Shown here: piece after piece, positions 34,790-50,100 of the stretch
How positions within the stretch are numbered: the first letter of the stretch is position 1
How the letters are laid out: each line of letters begins with the position of its first letter
Translations under genes and position numbers: made by a program
Assembly: GCF_905220415.1 (NCBI RefSeq)
Contig: NC_059540.1
Span: 255,501 to 319,500 of the forward strand
Direction of reading: 5' to 3'
DNA: 64,000 nucleotides
Origin: Colias croceus
Lineage: Eukaryota > Arthropoda > Insecta > Lepidoptera > Pieridae
Notes under the pieces: model-generated
Database searches by the model: none
The model's input: only the letters and a program-made list of their open reading frames with translations
What the model was told of the DNA's origin: nothing

Positions 34790-36849
34790 TCATGGAGCAA
34801 CACTCGAAGTATCTAAGGTCTGTTCTGTTGTCTCCTCGTCTGCGGGCGAAGACGTCTCCGCTTGTTCATCCAATGTCGTGTCGCCTGGTACAGCTTTGTC
34901 GTCATTGGACGATGGAGCCTTGTCTGCACTTGCGGATGTTTCGACGTCAGAACTTGGTTGATCATTGCTGTTTTCCATAACTACTTTCGTAGGATGTTTA
35001 TTTATTGTTGGAACATAAGATTTGGTAATTATTTCGAAGTCTTTCTTGTCAATAGTCCCATTGTTATTTTGCGGGCTATTGTCAGACACGTTATCTATAA
35101 TGGGTCTTTTAGTTGTCGGTTCTACTTTGTCATTCGGTGGTGGTGAGTCAGTTATGCTATCTGATTCTTCATCTTCGATCTCTACGTTCTTCTGTTTGTT
35201 AACTGAGGGCTGGCTTTTGCTTTTGAAGGGAACCTCTGTAATGGAATTTAAGTTCCAATTATTGTTTTTACTTTTGTAACCAGCGTTTACCGGAATCAAT
35301 TCTTCAGAGTCCGAAATCGTGGTAGAGCTTGAACCGTGATGTGCGTCGGGTGAGTCAGTATGATCACTAATTAAAGCCACATCACCGACTAAATTAATTA
35401 AATCATTCAACACATTATTCTTCCTTGCCCGGGGTGGTTCAACTATAGCCGCACTTTTTTCGTTATCGGGAACTATTTTGATTAGTTCGACGGCATCCGT
35501 GGCACTCTCTTGGGAACCAAACGAGGTGAGAATAAATTCCGTTGTCTCCATGTTTTCAAGCGAGGTGTCGCTGCCGAGTTCCATTTTAGGTATCGAGTCT
35601 GACGATAAATCAACATTTAATGGATTAGCTGTAGAAGACGATAATTTGTCATCTGAGCTATTGTCGGTTACTTCGTGAGGATTTTGATCGCTTGTTTCAA
35701 TTAGTAAAGAGCTAGGTTGATTTTCTGAACTAATATCAGTGGTTAATATTACTGACCCTTTTGATTCTAGCACATTTTCAGTTGTCTGTGGCGTTACCAT
35801 ATCTGCACGCGGTTCTTTATAACTATTTTGTCCATCCACTTCCTCTCCCAATATTGCCGCACCTTTATCCGATGATATTTGAGCCTCATCTGTGGGTTTT
35901 AAATCTTCAGCAGACTCTGTGGTAGGAACATCTGTTGTACTCTCCATATCATCCGTTGTCTCATCTGAGATAAAGGAGGGAATATTAAGAATTTGAGTAG
36001 GAAGAACTGATCTTAGATTTATCATAGAATTTTCTTTCGATGTAGAAGATTCCGTGCTAGATAAATCATTTTTAGTAGAAATACTAGCTGATGTCAATTC
36101 CTGTTCAGATACATTTTCCGTAGAAATAGGCATCCCATTTGTCACAAATAACGTCGTTGTTGGTGATTCTTTAATAATAGGTGCTTCAGTTAATATTTTG
36201 TCATTCAATGTCATGACGTCATGCATGGATACGTGTTCGTTGTCTAAGTTTTGTTCTTGTATAATTTCGTCATCGTGGTTACCGACTACAGTAAGATCGT
36301 CGGGTATCGGTGGAAATGCTGGATTATGATCGAATAGCGATGGATCCTCCTCTTCAATCATAGGAGCTTTTGTTGTCAGCGGACTAAGAGATATAGGTTG
36401 CGATGGGCCACCCATCAATATCAAATTTGGTACATTTGAAGGATATATTTCGCTGTTTAATGAGTCTTGTGTGGAAAAGCTTATTCTTGAAGGCGGTGAA
36501 TCACTGCCTTTTTCGTTAGTATTATCTTCCAATGATGGTTTAGAAACTGAAGATTCGTTCAAAGGTGATTCCGTTTTGAGATCACCAGTTGTCTTTTCAG
36601 ATGTTACTTCGCGTGGAATAAGTGGAGATTTCGATGATGAATATTCAGCGACGTCCATATTATGAGGTGAGGGTAAGATTTCCTTAATCTTAACATCAGT
36701 AACGACAGGTATTTCCGAAACGGGTGTAATTTCTTTGATCGTGATCTTTGGAACCGTGGGCTCGATTGGCAAGGAATCAGCACTGATGTTGACCTCCACA
36801 GCAGGTGTGCTAGATACAGATGGTGTCATGCCATGAACCGATGTAACTC
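34790..36849 (-). CDS. Gene A last exon: acidic Ser/Thr-rich tail
   Basis: A single 2060-nt exon (acceptor TTACAG) encodes 685 residues with no cysteine and with long runs of S, T, D, E, N and P. It has several NxS/T sequons and no membrane segment. One less acidic island, ARKNNVLNDLINLVGDVALI, around the middle could form a helix. The frame ends SSVAP and TGA at 34792-34790. Overlapping plus-strand frames are shadows. Confidence 0.84.
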
Positions 36850-38093
36850 CTGTAACGAGAAAATGTTCTAATGAATGATAATTTTTATTATCCATATAAG
36901 TAATATATTACATATTATGCATAAATTTGAAAATTGTTTGATATTTTTTAGTTTTATAGCATTCAAATGTTTTTTGCTTAAGACTCGCATTTGAATCCCG
37001 CCTCGTGATAATAGAGAAATAATTTATTTCTATTCTTTCAAAAATTTGTTAAGAAAACATTACATTGAAAATTTTTGTTTTGTTTAAGAAAATAATGTTC
37101 AAACTGTATAACCAACATTTACATCCAAATAAACATCTTTAAAAGCGCTTATAATTACAATTTGAGAAACAAAAGTTTTGTTCCTCTCGAGAACGAATTA
37201 TCTTTTAATCCCAGACCAGATATTTACCTCTAAGCGGGCAGTTATCATACTCCGGGCAGCACCTGCCAGGCACGAGGCGCGGCTGGCAGTCGTCCCGCAC
37301 GAAGCACGCGATGCGGCGACAGACCACCTCGCCGCCCTGGCAGTAACACACGCGGCAAGGGTCCTGCGGGTCTACTAGCTTCTCACCATTGCCATATACA
37401 CGACCCTCTTGCTCACATTCTGAAATTAGGATGTCGGGGTTTAATTTTGCAAGCAGATGTTACATTGTTTCATGTATGGATTGCAATTTATGATAAAACA
37501 TGATCAATAAATAGAGTTCTAATTAACTTCTACACCAATTAAAGGACAATAGAAAAACTGGTTGGTACTCATAATAGGGAAAGTAACTATGTCTTTTATG
37601 AAATTTGTATTTGTTATACGTATTATTTACTTTGTATTTTTAAAATAATTTTTCGAATTATGTTAATAACTGTAATTTACAGTAAATTATATTCAATGCA
37701 ATTACTAACTGTAATTGATCAGTGCAGATAAATAAATAAAAGTATTACCACACTGATAAGTCGGACAACAGTGGTCCGGCCGGTGCACAGCTTTACACCC
37801 AGGCCGCGGCTCACAGCGCTGCTTCTCACACTGCACCTCCCCGCCGGAGCACGCGCAGCGCTCGCAAGCGCTGGCCCCGGGGAACTCGTCCCCGGACATG
37901 TAGACCACATCACCTAGTGCGCAACTGCCTGGAAGTCAGGGAATATTTTTGTCATTGATGTGAATAATAAATAATCTATACATATAATAAATCTGTAGAA
38001 GGGTCAATTCTGTACATTGAAAATATTGAAAAAATAAATAGCAGGGGGTGTTACTGGATCGATACCAAACCCAAATATGTGATTAAAAAAATT

Positions 38094-38138
<45 letters not shown>

Positions 38139-41100
38139 ATGTGAAGGCATCACGTGAAAACTAGCGGTTCGATTTCGATGAAACTTGGTATAATTATACC
38201 TTATTATCCTGGGCGTAAAATAGGATACTTTTTATCCTGGAAAAATACGTAGAAAAAAATTAAATCTTAATTTTTCAGTTTTATCCATAGACGTTGTTCC
38301 GTAGAACCGCGAACACACGTTGCGTATTATTATAGGCCTAGCCGTATTTGGGAATTGGGTCCAATAGATATTTATAAGATTTTATTGTCAGAGGTACCTA
38401 CTCAAAATGGAGAAATAAACCATCCACGCGAAGACCGACATCCGCGCGGACGGAGTCGCGGGCGGAAGCTAGTAAATAATAAAGTTAGATCCTAGAGGAA
38501 CGCCACGTTCACTATAAGTAAAATTAATTTAACAATAATTATAAATCTGTAAGTTTTATGAAATTTCTGTTTTCAAAGTAAGTTATTGATTTTACAAGTT
38601 ATTTAACAAGCATTCTCACCTTCTTTTAATCCCAAATCCATGCTCGTCACATTCGGCAATGGGCCCAGAGGACCTGGAAATAAAGAAAATTGGTCTTACT
38701 TAATACATTTTGGGAAATTTTAAAACTATAGAAACATTGTGTTTTGATATGGTTTTGGTTTATAATTCTTCGGAGGAAATTACAAGAAATCTTTTCAAAA
38801 ATATCTCACACACAAATTTTAATATCAAAAAGCGAAGAACATAAAATTCGTAAGTTACAATATTATCTGATACATACACAATCATGTTGTCATGTTATAG
38901 CCTAAAGCCAACGGTAAAACCATACAAACTTTTAAGCCCACTTGACTTTCCTCAAAGATTCATGGAAGAACCCTTAAGCACTGAACCGTGGAGCATATTA
39001 TAATGATGTCAACTTCGAACCATCCTATACGCTTCCTTGATTATTTATTATTTGTGAATTACTTAACCAATACTGAAATATATGTATAAACAAACTCATG
39101 TTCTAACTTCTTGTATATATTACGTGATTATTGATATTATTAAACCTGTAATAAATGATGTAAGACAAATAACTATTAATCGAGTAATCACATAATAAAG
39201 TCTGACAAAGTACTTTTTTCAAAGCGCATTAATCAAATTCAGAAATATTATAACATACTTATTGCATATCGATTAATGTTCTAATGGAATCTTATTATTT
39301 AACTTGACACGTGTAAATTGTTATTTCACATATTATTTGTATTGTTATAATAGCAAAGCAATACTCATATATAGTTGATTTGAAAATAATTGCCATCTAC
39401 AGATCGGTTGTCATCTATTTCTTGTCATCTATTACTTGTTTTCGCAAATTCTCGTGCATTCTAATTACTAAAATATCTACAGATCTGCTAGTACGATCTA
39501 AGCTAATTCTTGATCTACTGATCTGTCTAATTTCAAGGGAGAGCTAGGTCGCTGTGGTCGAAATTCTGCCGAATCCTAAGAAGCAATCGCCACATAAATG
39601 ACTTTCCTTGTACACAGGACGACATTATACCATTATAACGTTCCCTCGTAATTATCAAGCAAACGTAATCACATGATTTCTGCTCTAAATCCGTCGACTG
39701 CGAGAGTGAGAGAGTGATTCAAGTCATTATTTTCCCGCACTTTCGTTCCAAAGCCAATTATTATATTTTTGCAATTAGAACTTATCTTAATCTTTCATTT
39801 TCACGTCAATTTATCTAGCTTTAACAATTATTTACAGTTCACTCTTCATTAAAATTATACGAATTATTTACACTATGAGAAATGCATGCAATTAATTTGT
39901 TTTTCACGAGTTATGTGTGAGTATGTGTTACCTATATCAATGTATCGATGATATTTAGCACGATTTCTAAAATATTCTTGAGATTCGATTGTAATAGTAA
40001 TTTCCTAAAGTTACCCAGGAAGCCCAACATTGCAAAGGAAATATTTCCTGCATATCAATTGAAAAACTGTCAGCTTAAGCATTCGGTGTATGTGACAGAT
40101 TGTTTTCATTGGAAACCGAATGATCGGAATAACTCAAGCATTGTAGCCATTCAGCCATTACCAGTTGAAGGGTTCGCTAACTTCCCTCGTCGGATTGTGG
40201 AAAAACATCGTTTTCCGAATTCATAAAACGCACGTTAGCATACGAGTTACGTAAAGCCAGGCACGAAGGCATGTACAAATGCTAACCCAATTGGATTCCT
40301 ACTCGCGGGCACTGGAGCGTGAGCTGCGTCAATGCAAGCGCGTGACGTAACGGAGATTGCTTTTCGTGTTGTTCTTTGCAAATCAAGAAATGAAAATGCG
40401 TGTGTTGTTTTATATTTAGGTAGGACTAATTTGGTAGGATCAATGGAAATCTTGGAGAAGCGGTAGGTCGGACCAAGAAAAACAAGCTGGAAAATACTTC
40501 TTCCTCTTCTTTTTTTTATGGCAACGACATATTTGACTTGGAAATTCATTCACAGCAGTTTTTATAACATCTTCTTTATCGATAATATTGATTGGTAATT
40601 GCTAGTAAGAAAGAAACGACAATCCGGCCCTGTCGGATGTTGTGCAACTACGAAATCTTCCGCTCATATTGAATGCTGAACTTTTTGTACGTAACTTTTT
40701 TATTGTCTTGTTTCAACTTATTACATCGTTCAGAATCTATACTAAAATTTAAATACTTTTAGATATCTACGAACAAAGTAACTAATTAAGACGAGATATT
40801 ACAGAAACATGGTAGGCCTTCCTGCAGTGGGAACTAACCACAAAATATAGGATCATGATATACTCAATTGTACATATTAAGGAAAAGGCGCAAAAGCAAT
40901 AATTAAATTGACCACAATAACACGCAGTAATCGATCAGTGAGGTTTCCTGGAGTATAGCATGTCGGTGTCGGGTGTCTGCTGGTCGCGAGGCATTGAGCC
41001 GACCCCGCCCTTGCGTGAACCCTAACGTGTCTGATACAGATGTAAGGTCAAGGGAATGATATTGACACTGAGAGTTTGTATTATTGCAGAATCTGTTAAG

Positions 41101-44100
41101 TACATAATATTGAAATAATTTTCGACTGCATAGGAGGGAATTAATAAATGATGCGAAGAATTAGCGGCAAAATACTGAAGGAAAGCCTAATCCCATTTTC
41201 TGCTCAGCCAATTTCAGTCTTGAAAAGTATTAAAGACGATTGAAAGCAATATCCTTGGCTATAAGAATGAAAAAATACGTTATTTTCATTTTGAATACGC
41301 AAACCGACTCAGATCGCTCGCAATACACAAATATAGAACCTACGTCGTAATAAAGTGTAACATGCCTGATTAAGCTGGTTCTACACGAGCTATTTATGTC
41401 CGAAGTTAATCCGGCACAATTATCCGGCCTGCTGGGCTACGGACTCATTTCACGCTCGTGTGTACCGGCTTAACGCCTAATTACCTTATGAAGTATTTAG
41501 GGAACGTGCCGGGATGTTTTGGGCATGTTTCGCTTAATCACGGTGAAGGCATAAAGGTGATAACTGCTTGTTGGATAATGAAATAGGGTGAAGATTTGCG
41601 TTTATAACTGGCGTTCTTAAACACAATGGAGTTTCTTTAAGACGCGGCATTTTTATAACAACTCGCTATAAAATGTAAAAAATTATAAGATTCAAATATA
41701 GAATTACAATGAAAGCTGTCTTATAATCAAAGAAAATCTGCAATAGCTTATCAATTAGTAAAAAGGTACTGAAGGTACTACTAAAAGTGATGGTTGTGAA
41801 GTAACATATTTTTACCAAGCTACAAGTTATAGAAACTGAGCAATTTATTTAATAACTTAATTAGTCGGTTTTTCCTTTAATAAAAACTTAAGTGGATAAT
41901 ATGGTCACATGTTTTGACATCTAAAATTATTCTGCACCTAGCCTGCGATGTTTTAAAGTTGCTCAAAATATAGAGACTCACAAACTTAAAATGTGTAAAT
42001 CTTCGTATCCCCATATAGAGAATGAAGCAACTGCAGTCACATCTTATCTGCTGGTCAATATACGTTACAGACTTCTTTTTTTGAAGTAACTAGATCAACA
42101 TCAGCATCTTACATCTTCGGGAATCTTATCCAAGAACACATAGTTCTTCTTTAGTCTTAACTACTGTACCAAGGAAATAACCATTACAAATAACAGAACA
42201 TGAATACTACAATGATGAAGATATTGTTCTTATAGCCGGATACAGTCATCTATAATAAAGATAGGTAAGCGATGGGGAAATCTCGCGTATGCCACCTCAC
42301 GTCCGACTGTTCAGTGTTCACGGCGTGTCAACACTTTCGTTTCCGCTTATAATAATAATTCTATGGATTCTGGACCTTTCTAGAAACATTGAGTGAGAAA
42401 GTTCATCTGTTTGTTGGTTTATTGATTTGATAGACATATATTCGCTATCGTTGTTTGTTTAATCTCTTGATTTACCTGCCTATGATATGGTATAGTATGA
42501 TGAAGTGATATTTTTGATGATATATGAGCATTGAACAACCAATAGAAATCGAATTTCGATATAAATAAATGACCTAAAAGGACCGATTCCTACAAACAAA
42601 TTACACTGGCCATCGTCTTATTCATACAAAAAAATCAATATTGAACTCAAACATTTATTAATTCAATTACACTTCTTCTAGAAGCACTTTAAACATAGAA
42701 GAAGGCCTGCAATTTATTGAGGGCGTGGCTAGTTATTGCATAAAATTATTGTCAAAACTGCTTATTCATGGAATCCCCAATATTGGCACATATTGCTGAG
42801 TTATCGTAATATATTTATCTATGACACGTGCAAAAACAATTTGATGACAACTTAATTCATTATTAAAATATATGAGATAATAAATGTGTTTAGAGATACA
42901 TATTATTAATTTATTAATGACTAGCTTCCGCCCGCGACTCCGTCCGCGCGGATGTCGGTCTTCGCGTGGATGGTTTATTTATCCATTTTGAGTACCTCTG
43001 ACAATAACATCTTATAAATATCTATTGGACCCAATTCCCAAATACGGCTAGGCCTATAATAATACGCAACGTGTGTTCGCGGTTCTACGGAACAACGTCT
43101 ATGGATAAAACTGAAAAATTAAGATTATTTTTTTTCTACGTATTTCTCCAGGATAAAAAGTATCCTATTTTACGCCCAGGATAATAAGGTATAATTATAC
43201 CAAGTTTCATCGAAATCGAACCGCTAGTTTTCACGTGATACCTTCACATACAGACAGACAGACAGACAAAAATTTTTTTAATCACATATTTGGGTTTGGT
43301 ATCGATCCAGTAACACCCCCTGCTATTTATTTTTTCAATATTTTCAATGTACAGAATTAACCCTTCTACAGATTTATTATAGGTATGTATAGATATTTTA
43401 CTCGCCATAATATATGAATATCCAAAAATAAAACTTTAACATATATTTTATAAGCTTTAAATAAATATTCTCGTCTCTTGCATCGATTATTTTTTAAGGA
43501 AATCAAAATTAAGATGTACAAAATAAAAAATAATTTTTTCCCCTTTTTTTAGAACAAAATTGCTTTCATTCGCTATCTTGATATTATTAGGCAGTGCGTG
43601 ACAATCCTACATACGTAACCGTGAACCATAAACTTGGTTTGTAATATTATTGTTTATTTGAAACAAGTTACAGTCGAACAATCATAATTATGTAATAAAG
43701 GTTTATCTTTCCATGAACTTTATAGTAGTTTTATGGTTTCGCGAAAGAAAACAACTGAAATGATTCATCAATGTTTACTCTGACGTAAGTTATTTGAACT
43801 ATTCTGTATTGGAAATAGATTGTTCAATATAACATTATTTATATATAAAGCTGCGTTTACTCAATCTGAGCTTAGTCACAAAATACAGCACGATACTTAA
43901 CTGATCCACATTAAGTTACATTATAATAATAAAAAAATAATTTTCTTAGCAATCTCTAACTTTGCTCATATAACTGAATTTTTAAAATATATAAGTATAA
44001 ATATAATATAGGGTACACGAAAATTTAAAAACGGCAATTAATAATGTTGCCTGCACACAACACGCTACTAGGAAACAGCAGCGCCTAATTTATAACATTA

Positions 44101-47100
44101 TTATTATAATATCTTTAGTATCTAATATTTCGCTATAAAAATCAGTAGGTATATCAATAAAGAATTAAAATAAGTTTCCTTATTTCTGATGTTAGTTTTA
44201 GTTAGAAGTCGTTAAGTACTTAAGATTTACACAAAAAAAAATTTCTAGTTTTAAAGAAAAAATTTAAATTCAGAACGACAGATTTTGAATTTGAGACCAT
44301 GTTTGAAAATGTGTATTTATCTAAAAAGTTACACTTTGCTTAGTGACCCAGTGTACACCGAGCTTTATGACCGTCCGCGTCTACATGATTCAGCGCACAG
44401 ACTCTTCTTCTTTACAAAGGTCACGTAAAGTGCTGGTTATAAGGCGTGTGCTTTGATTCCACATGATAATAGTGTTCAGGGTTCTAGCTAAAATTGATGT
44501 TAAATTATGTTACTTTCCGAATATTTTCTGATATTCTCGGATTAGTTAAAAGATTGTACAACACTTTGTTTGTAAACAAATATCTCGAAAACTAAATATT
44601 TCTTCATAAACTCACATTCAAATAAGAATATTAAAATCAATCGAACAATTTTATCGCGTTTCTAGCTACGCATTCTCACAAATTTAAGCTATTGTATAGT
44701 TTATCACTGTACATTTCTGCGTAAGTTCTCTCTGCTTCCTAAATTCTCATACAGAATAATCAATGAACACGTGGCAATGTGAAATTGTCTGTTTCCTTGT
44801 CATAATATCAAGGTGCAAGTTACAGAATGGTACGTGGCCGATCAATAGGCCTTCGCCCCGAATGTTTATCCAAATATCTACGCAAGGTTTCACAATATAT
44901 TTATTTGGGTGAAAGATGACTCAGTTTTTATTTGAAAATTAGGTCATCTATTCATCATCATACATCTTTGTATTAGTATAAAAATATATCAATAAGTTAA
45001 AAAGATAAAAATCTTACTCCATCGCCTTAATAAAATATTAAATTATAATTCGCAATGCTCCAAAAAGTTCTAGAAAACATGAATGAGTTGTAAATCGGAA
45101 TTCGCGGAACCTCATTCAATGATGCGTCACTTGGTTCAGTAAAGGGCAAACTTTTGTTTACAAGCGTTCTCGTGAAAGCCAATCAATCAGCACGATCACA
45201 AGTTTTTGGTAAATATTTATAGAAGAAATAAATTTGATTTTCCTAAAGTTTATTTTATTAGCTAAAAGGGCAAATAATTTACCAGACGTCATTCTTCAGA
45301 ACTTTCTGAAACTTTTGGGTTAGAACTTGAGAATACTTTCGTATAAAATGTCTATGTATATTTTAACTTTGTACCAACTAAGGAAATATTTTTATTTACT
45401 TTTTATTTGTTTAACAAAACAAGTAAGTGCAATAATACAAGACATCTCTTATAATTTATATTTATTCAACTAAATGGCAAATCTATAATTATATGATGAC
45501 AGAATATTACAGACATTAATTCTATGAACATACTTACATAATTAATATTGAATCGGCGATAAGCCTCAGCTGATTTAATCATTATGATGCGAGACATTAT
45601 TCATTATTGACCCCTAACACTGCAATTTGCAAAACAAAATATCTATTATATTGTGGTTATTGTACCTTAGCCTTTTGAGTATAGGGAAGAGGATCATGTG
45701 TTTTAGATACCTACTGGAGGAATTTCTTTACAAGCATAGCCTAGATCCTCTTAGATCAGTCTTCTGTTCTGACACTTCGAAGAGTTACAATTTACTTTAA
45801 AAGATTTTTTTATTCTATTGCTACTGCTATGCTATTATGAAATAAATATTTTTCTGTGTGTTGATTGTATTACATTGAGTTTAGAGTATGGTTAATGCAA
45901 AAGTTATGATAATCCGATTTGTCGCCTCTAATATGTTTGAAATTCGTAAACTTAGTTCGTAAAATACTGAAATAAAAATAAGCATACCCCATTACATCAC
46001 TCAAAAATATAATTTCAGATCAGGCATTAAGAGTAAATACGAATAGCTTACTCGCAATATGGCGCCAGACGGCTGTAAATATGTTTAATTATCACCAGTT
46101 CCTGGCTTCGTTGGAAATCTCTGATTTTCCCCGTCTTGTGTAACTACGCGTTTATTTCTATGAAAATATTCTGTTCACTTATCGGAGGAAATGTTCATGT
46201 TAACAATATGTGTGACAAATGATTTGTAAACAAAGCGTAATAATTGTGCTGGTGCAATTTACGTCAGAAAGTAAAATATACGTCATATTTAAATAATAAA
46301 CAATAGTTAATAGCTATTATGAAGTGTTTATGTTCTTTCGTAAACGAAGGTTTAAAAATTTGGAAACAATTTAATCCTGTTTATAATAAGGCATAAAAAA
46401 GTGCTACATAGGTAATTAAGGAAAATGTTATATTCTAATCAAATATTAGAAATAACTTGTAGGTCCTTTAAAACAAATGCCTCAAGATTAAGATTCGAAA
46501 ATCCTCCTAAATTCGATTTTGTAAAAACAGCATTACAAAATATGTTCTTATCTACAATACATCTAACGGTAGAAGCAATGAAAACTACAAAGTAAGTGGC
46601 ACAGATAACGAAGGAGGGCGAACCTCACGTTTCCTGCATTACGCTCAGAGCCCTCCAGATCCTCGCATAAGAACATACTTATGTTTTTCAACGAATCTTG
46701 AAGAAAGAAGAAGGCATTATTATGTAATATGTATGAAATAAATACATAAAAATGCAAATATTAATATTATGTCAGTATTAAATCCGTTTAAAAGCCATAA
46801 TTCAAATGTTTACATGGAACCTATTTTAAAACTATAATTTAATATTTTTAATTCTAGAATTTACTAATTCCTAAATCAATATTTTACTCCATATACAAAC
46901 ACAGTAAACCAATATCCAATTGATTACATTAGACCTACTTTAAATTTATAGATTTATACATGTGTTTAATACTTATGTCCGGTTTTGTTCTGTTAAAGAG
47001 TAGCCTGTCACTTCCTGATCTTAAATTATGCGTAAAAATTGGGTCAATCGGTTACACCGTTGCGTTGGACACACAAAAAATCCTTTCACACACTGCACAT

Positions 47101-50100
47101 TTAGTGTTTTCAAAATGAAAGGTTTTTTGCATTAATAGCCACAGAGAATACCCTAATGCAATATTTTGAAAGGCAGAAAAAGGAATAAATAAATTTAAAT
47201 TTTTATTGATCCAGATGAAAAACTTTAAGATGATAAAACTTAGCACTTCGTGTTCATTGTAAACAGGATTGCAGTCATCACTTTACGACTACAATATTAA
47301 AGAAGACGTATTAAGATACAAAATATACTGCAAACACCTGCATCGAATTGATGCAACGATGATGCATTCGAGTAACACTATGTAACGAAAGCGAGTGCAG
47401 GCTGGAGGCTGGCATATACATATTCGATCGCAGACATTCCTCCAGATAGCGAGATGTCATTATGTAGCGAACGGCGTGGGGTATGTAGCTGTTTGTGTTA
47501 ATTCATGTTTGTTTTTGGTAGTTATGTTTGCAGATTCGAGTATGACGTTTTTAAATGTACATATTTATTTATGAGTGCAGGTTTCTTTGAATTGTAACAA
47601 TTATTAGCTTGTCAGAATTATACCCTAAGAAGGTTATGTTATAGAATATGGCTATATCAATAATAAATAATTTATATGCATTCTTATTGTTTCATTCAGT
47701 GTTGGTTTACTCTGTTTTACTGCATTCACATACACAGTCGTTAATCTAGTTGAGAAATGTTATAAGAAATTAATGTTCAATTTACTTAAGACTAAAGAAT
47801 AAGACGTTACGTTATTGCCTTATAAAGGCGTATACACGGGTCCTGGGAAATATAAAACAGTGTGGAAAGGCGTTTAAATGTTGTCACGCATTAATAACAT
47901 CGATTAGCGCACAATCAGCCGTCAAATGGCATAATCAACAATCGACAATGGCGCAATTAATCACGCACTTGAGACCGGGCGCTTTCAGCTGTTCAAATAC
48001 TTTCATTGTTCGAAATCATCTTAATATGAGGATACTACAACTTAATACTAGTGGGAGTAGATCCTTGGCAAAAGTAAATTGTATAAATCGAATGGAATTT
48101 ATAGTTATGTCAACTAATGTGTGGAATGTAAACCCAGTCAAGACGAATCGGAATATTACTCATCGATATTTATAATTAATCTCTCGCAAATAAACCACTA
48201 TGAGCGCTAAATTCAGGTACGGTGTGGTCACTCATAAACATTTTCATTGAATATAAGTGTTTAGATTTATGTTCACATACCACGATGCATTTTTATAACA
48301 GTTACTATGAAACGGTGCAAACAAATAGCTTCGAACATTTTCCTAAAAACCCTACCTATCTACACAGGCTAAACAAAACAAGCGGATTTGAATAATTGAA
48401 ATCCGTCAAACCGTCCGCGTCGAGGTCAAAGTGTAACCGTAAAATTGTCAAATTAAAGAGCTGGCAGTAACTGACCACAGCGCGCTGTGAGTCACGCGCG
48501 GAATGCCGCTCAACAGGACCCCCCCTCGCCTGTCTAGTACGCATGGGAATCGCATACCTGTGCCCGCACCCGGCGTCGCGCGCTTATCAGCGAGAGGCTA
48601 TTAGTTTTGGTGATTCATAATTTCATAGATATCCGTTTAGGATGATACGATAGTTTTAGAATAGATGATATTTTATTTGCGAGTTCATGTATGACAAAAA
48701 TAAGATTAAAAATCTGTTACCATTGATTGATAATTATGTTGATTACTCCGGTTAAACATTATTACAATGTGATCAATATAATATGATCGATTTCATGCAG
48801 TATTTAGTGTATATTCAAATTTCCAGAAAATACTCTGCACTATACTACACTGTGTTCACATATTCTAATATTTTGCAAGCCATATACATCATGAAGGCTA
48901 TAAAAAGTATATCTCCGATGCTGATGCCAAAACCACTTTCTCCACTGCGCTTACAAATTTTTCACTTACACCTTCTTCCCTCTTTAGCGGAAAGAATGTA
49001 GGTACATATTTACGTCGGTTTTAATGCAAGAATATTTACATGTGCTTTATGATTATTTATTCGGAAAAGTAACTAGTACTGTCTGTTACTGACAAATCAT
49101 TTATACATGTCATTTGACCCTGACCCTCCCACGGGGGCGGAATGTGACGTCACACGCCCACTCTCCAGACTAGACAATTGAGCAGGATGACTGCGCTAAT
49201 CAACTAAATTAACTTGCAAGTGAAGCAATTTATAAACCAGACTATTATTCAAAACGTTATGAAGACTCTATAGATTCAAGATTAGTACTTGCAAACAATA
49301 ATGTATAACACTATAAGAAACAAGAGCAACAATAATAAGAAGATTAAAAGAAGAAAAAATAGTGTCATGCAGACGATGTGTGATGCAGACGAAAAGGCCT
49401 TGACTCAGGAAATATTTGGGGAAGGGAAACTTTAATAATGTTTAATCGACCAGTAGCCAGAAAGGTATCATATTATATTTAATTATGAAATCTAAAAATA
49501 TAAAAACTTTAAATTGAACTTTTTAATAACTCATGAACTAATCTACAATTAAACACTACTACTTCCACTACTCTACTGACTAACAAAAAGATTTAGAAAT
49601 TTGAAACTGCACCATCCTCAGTAAGAAATAGAGTTAAATTATAATAGCGATACTATGAATGATTTCAGGCCGTGGTTTTTCTAAATTAGTTCCAAATTTT
49701 AGTAAAAAATATAAATTGATTGCCATGATTAAAATCGCGTGTTTAATAATTATACAATACATGCATTTATTAATAACTTAAAAACTGTCGAGTTATAATA
49801 AATAGTTGTTAATACGACCTAAATTAAAAAGAGCAACAAGTGGAAAACATTCCTCACTCAACGAAACCTGATCACTAGACAATGGTGCAATGTGCTGACT
49901 GCGACTGTTACAAAATAGACTAATGCTTACGAATAAATAAATCAGCTTATTAAATAATAACTATTTAATTTATGTCTTACACTTGGTTCATAACTTTTTA
50001 TAGAATTGCAAAGATTACAGTATTTATGGCAATTTATGACATCACTACGTATTTTCAACGTGGCATGGTTTAAATTATAATTTCACGTGAACTGAAATTT

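Noticed and set aside
34790..34860. One continuous gene made of A and C
   Set aside because: The last exon of gene A ends in TGA without a good donor before it, and gene C has its own signal-peptide exon at 13458-13500.
40247..40549. 100-codon minus-strand frame in the gene A intron
   Set aside because: No recognisable domain, no splice signals and ordinary AT-rich composition.
48356..48600. GC-rich patch with a donor-like GTATGC on the minus strand, taken as an extra gene A exon
   Set aside because: After the nearest acceptor the phase-1 frame meets a stop at once, so it cannot be a coding exon between the known ones.
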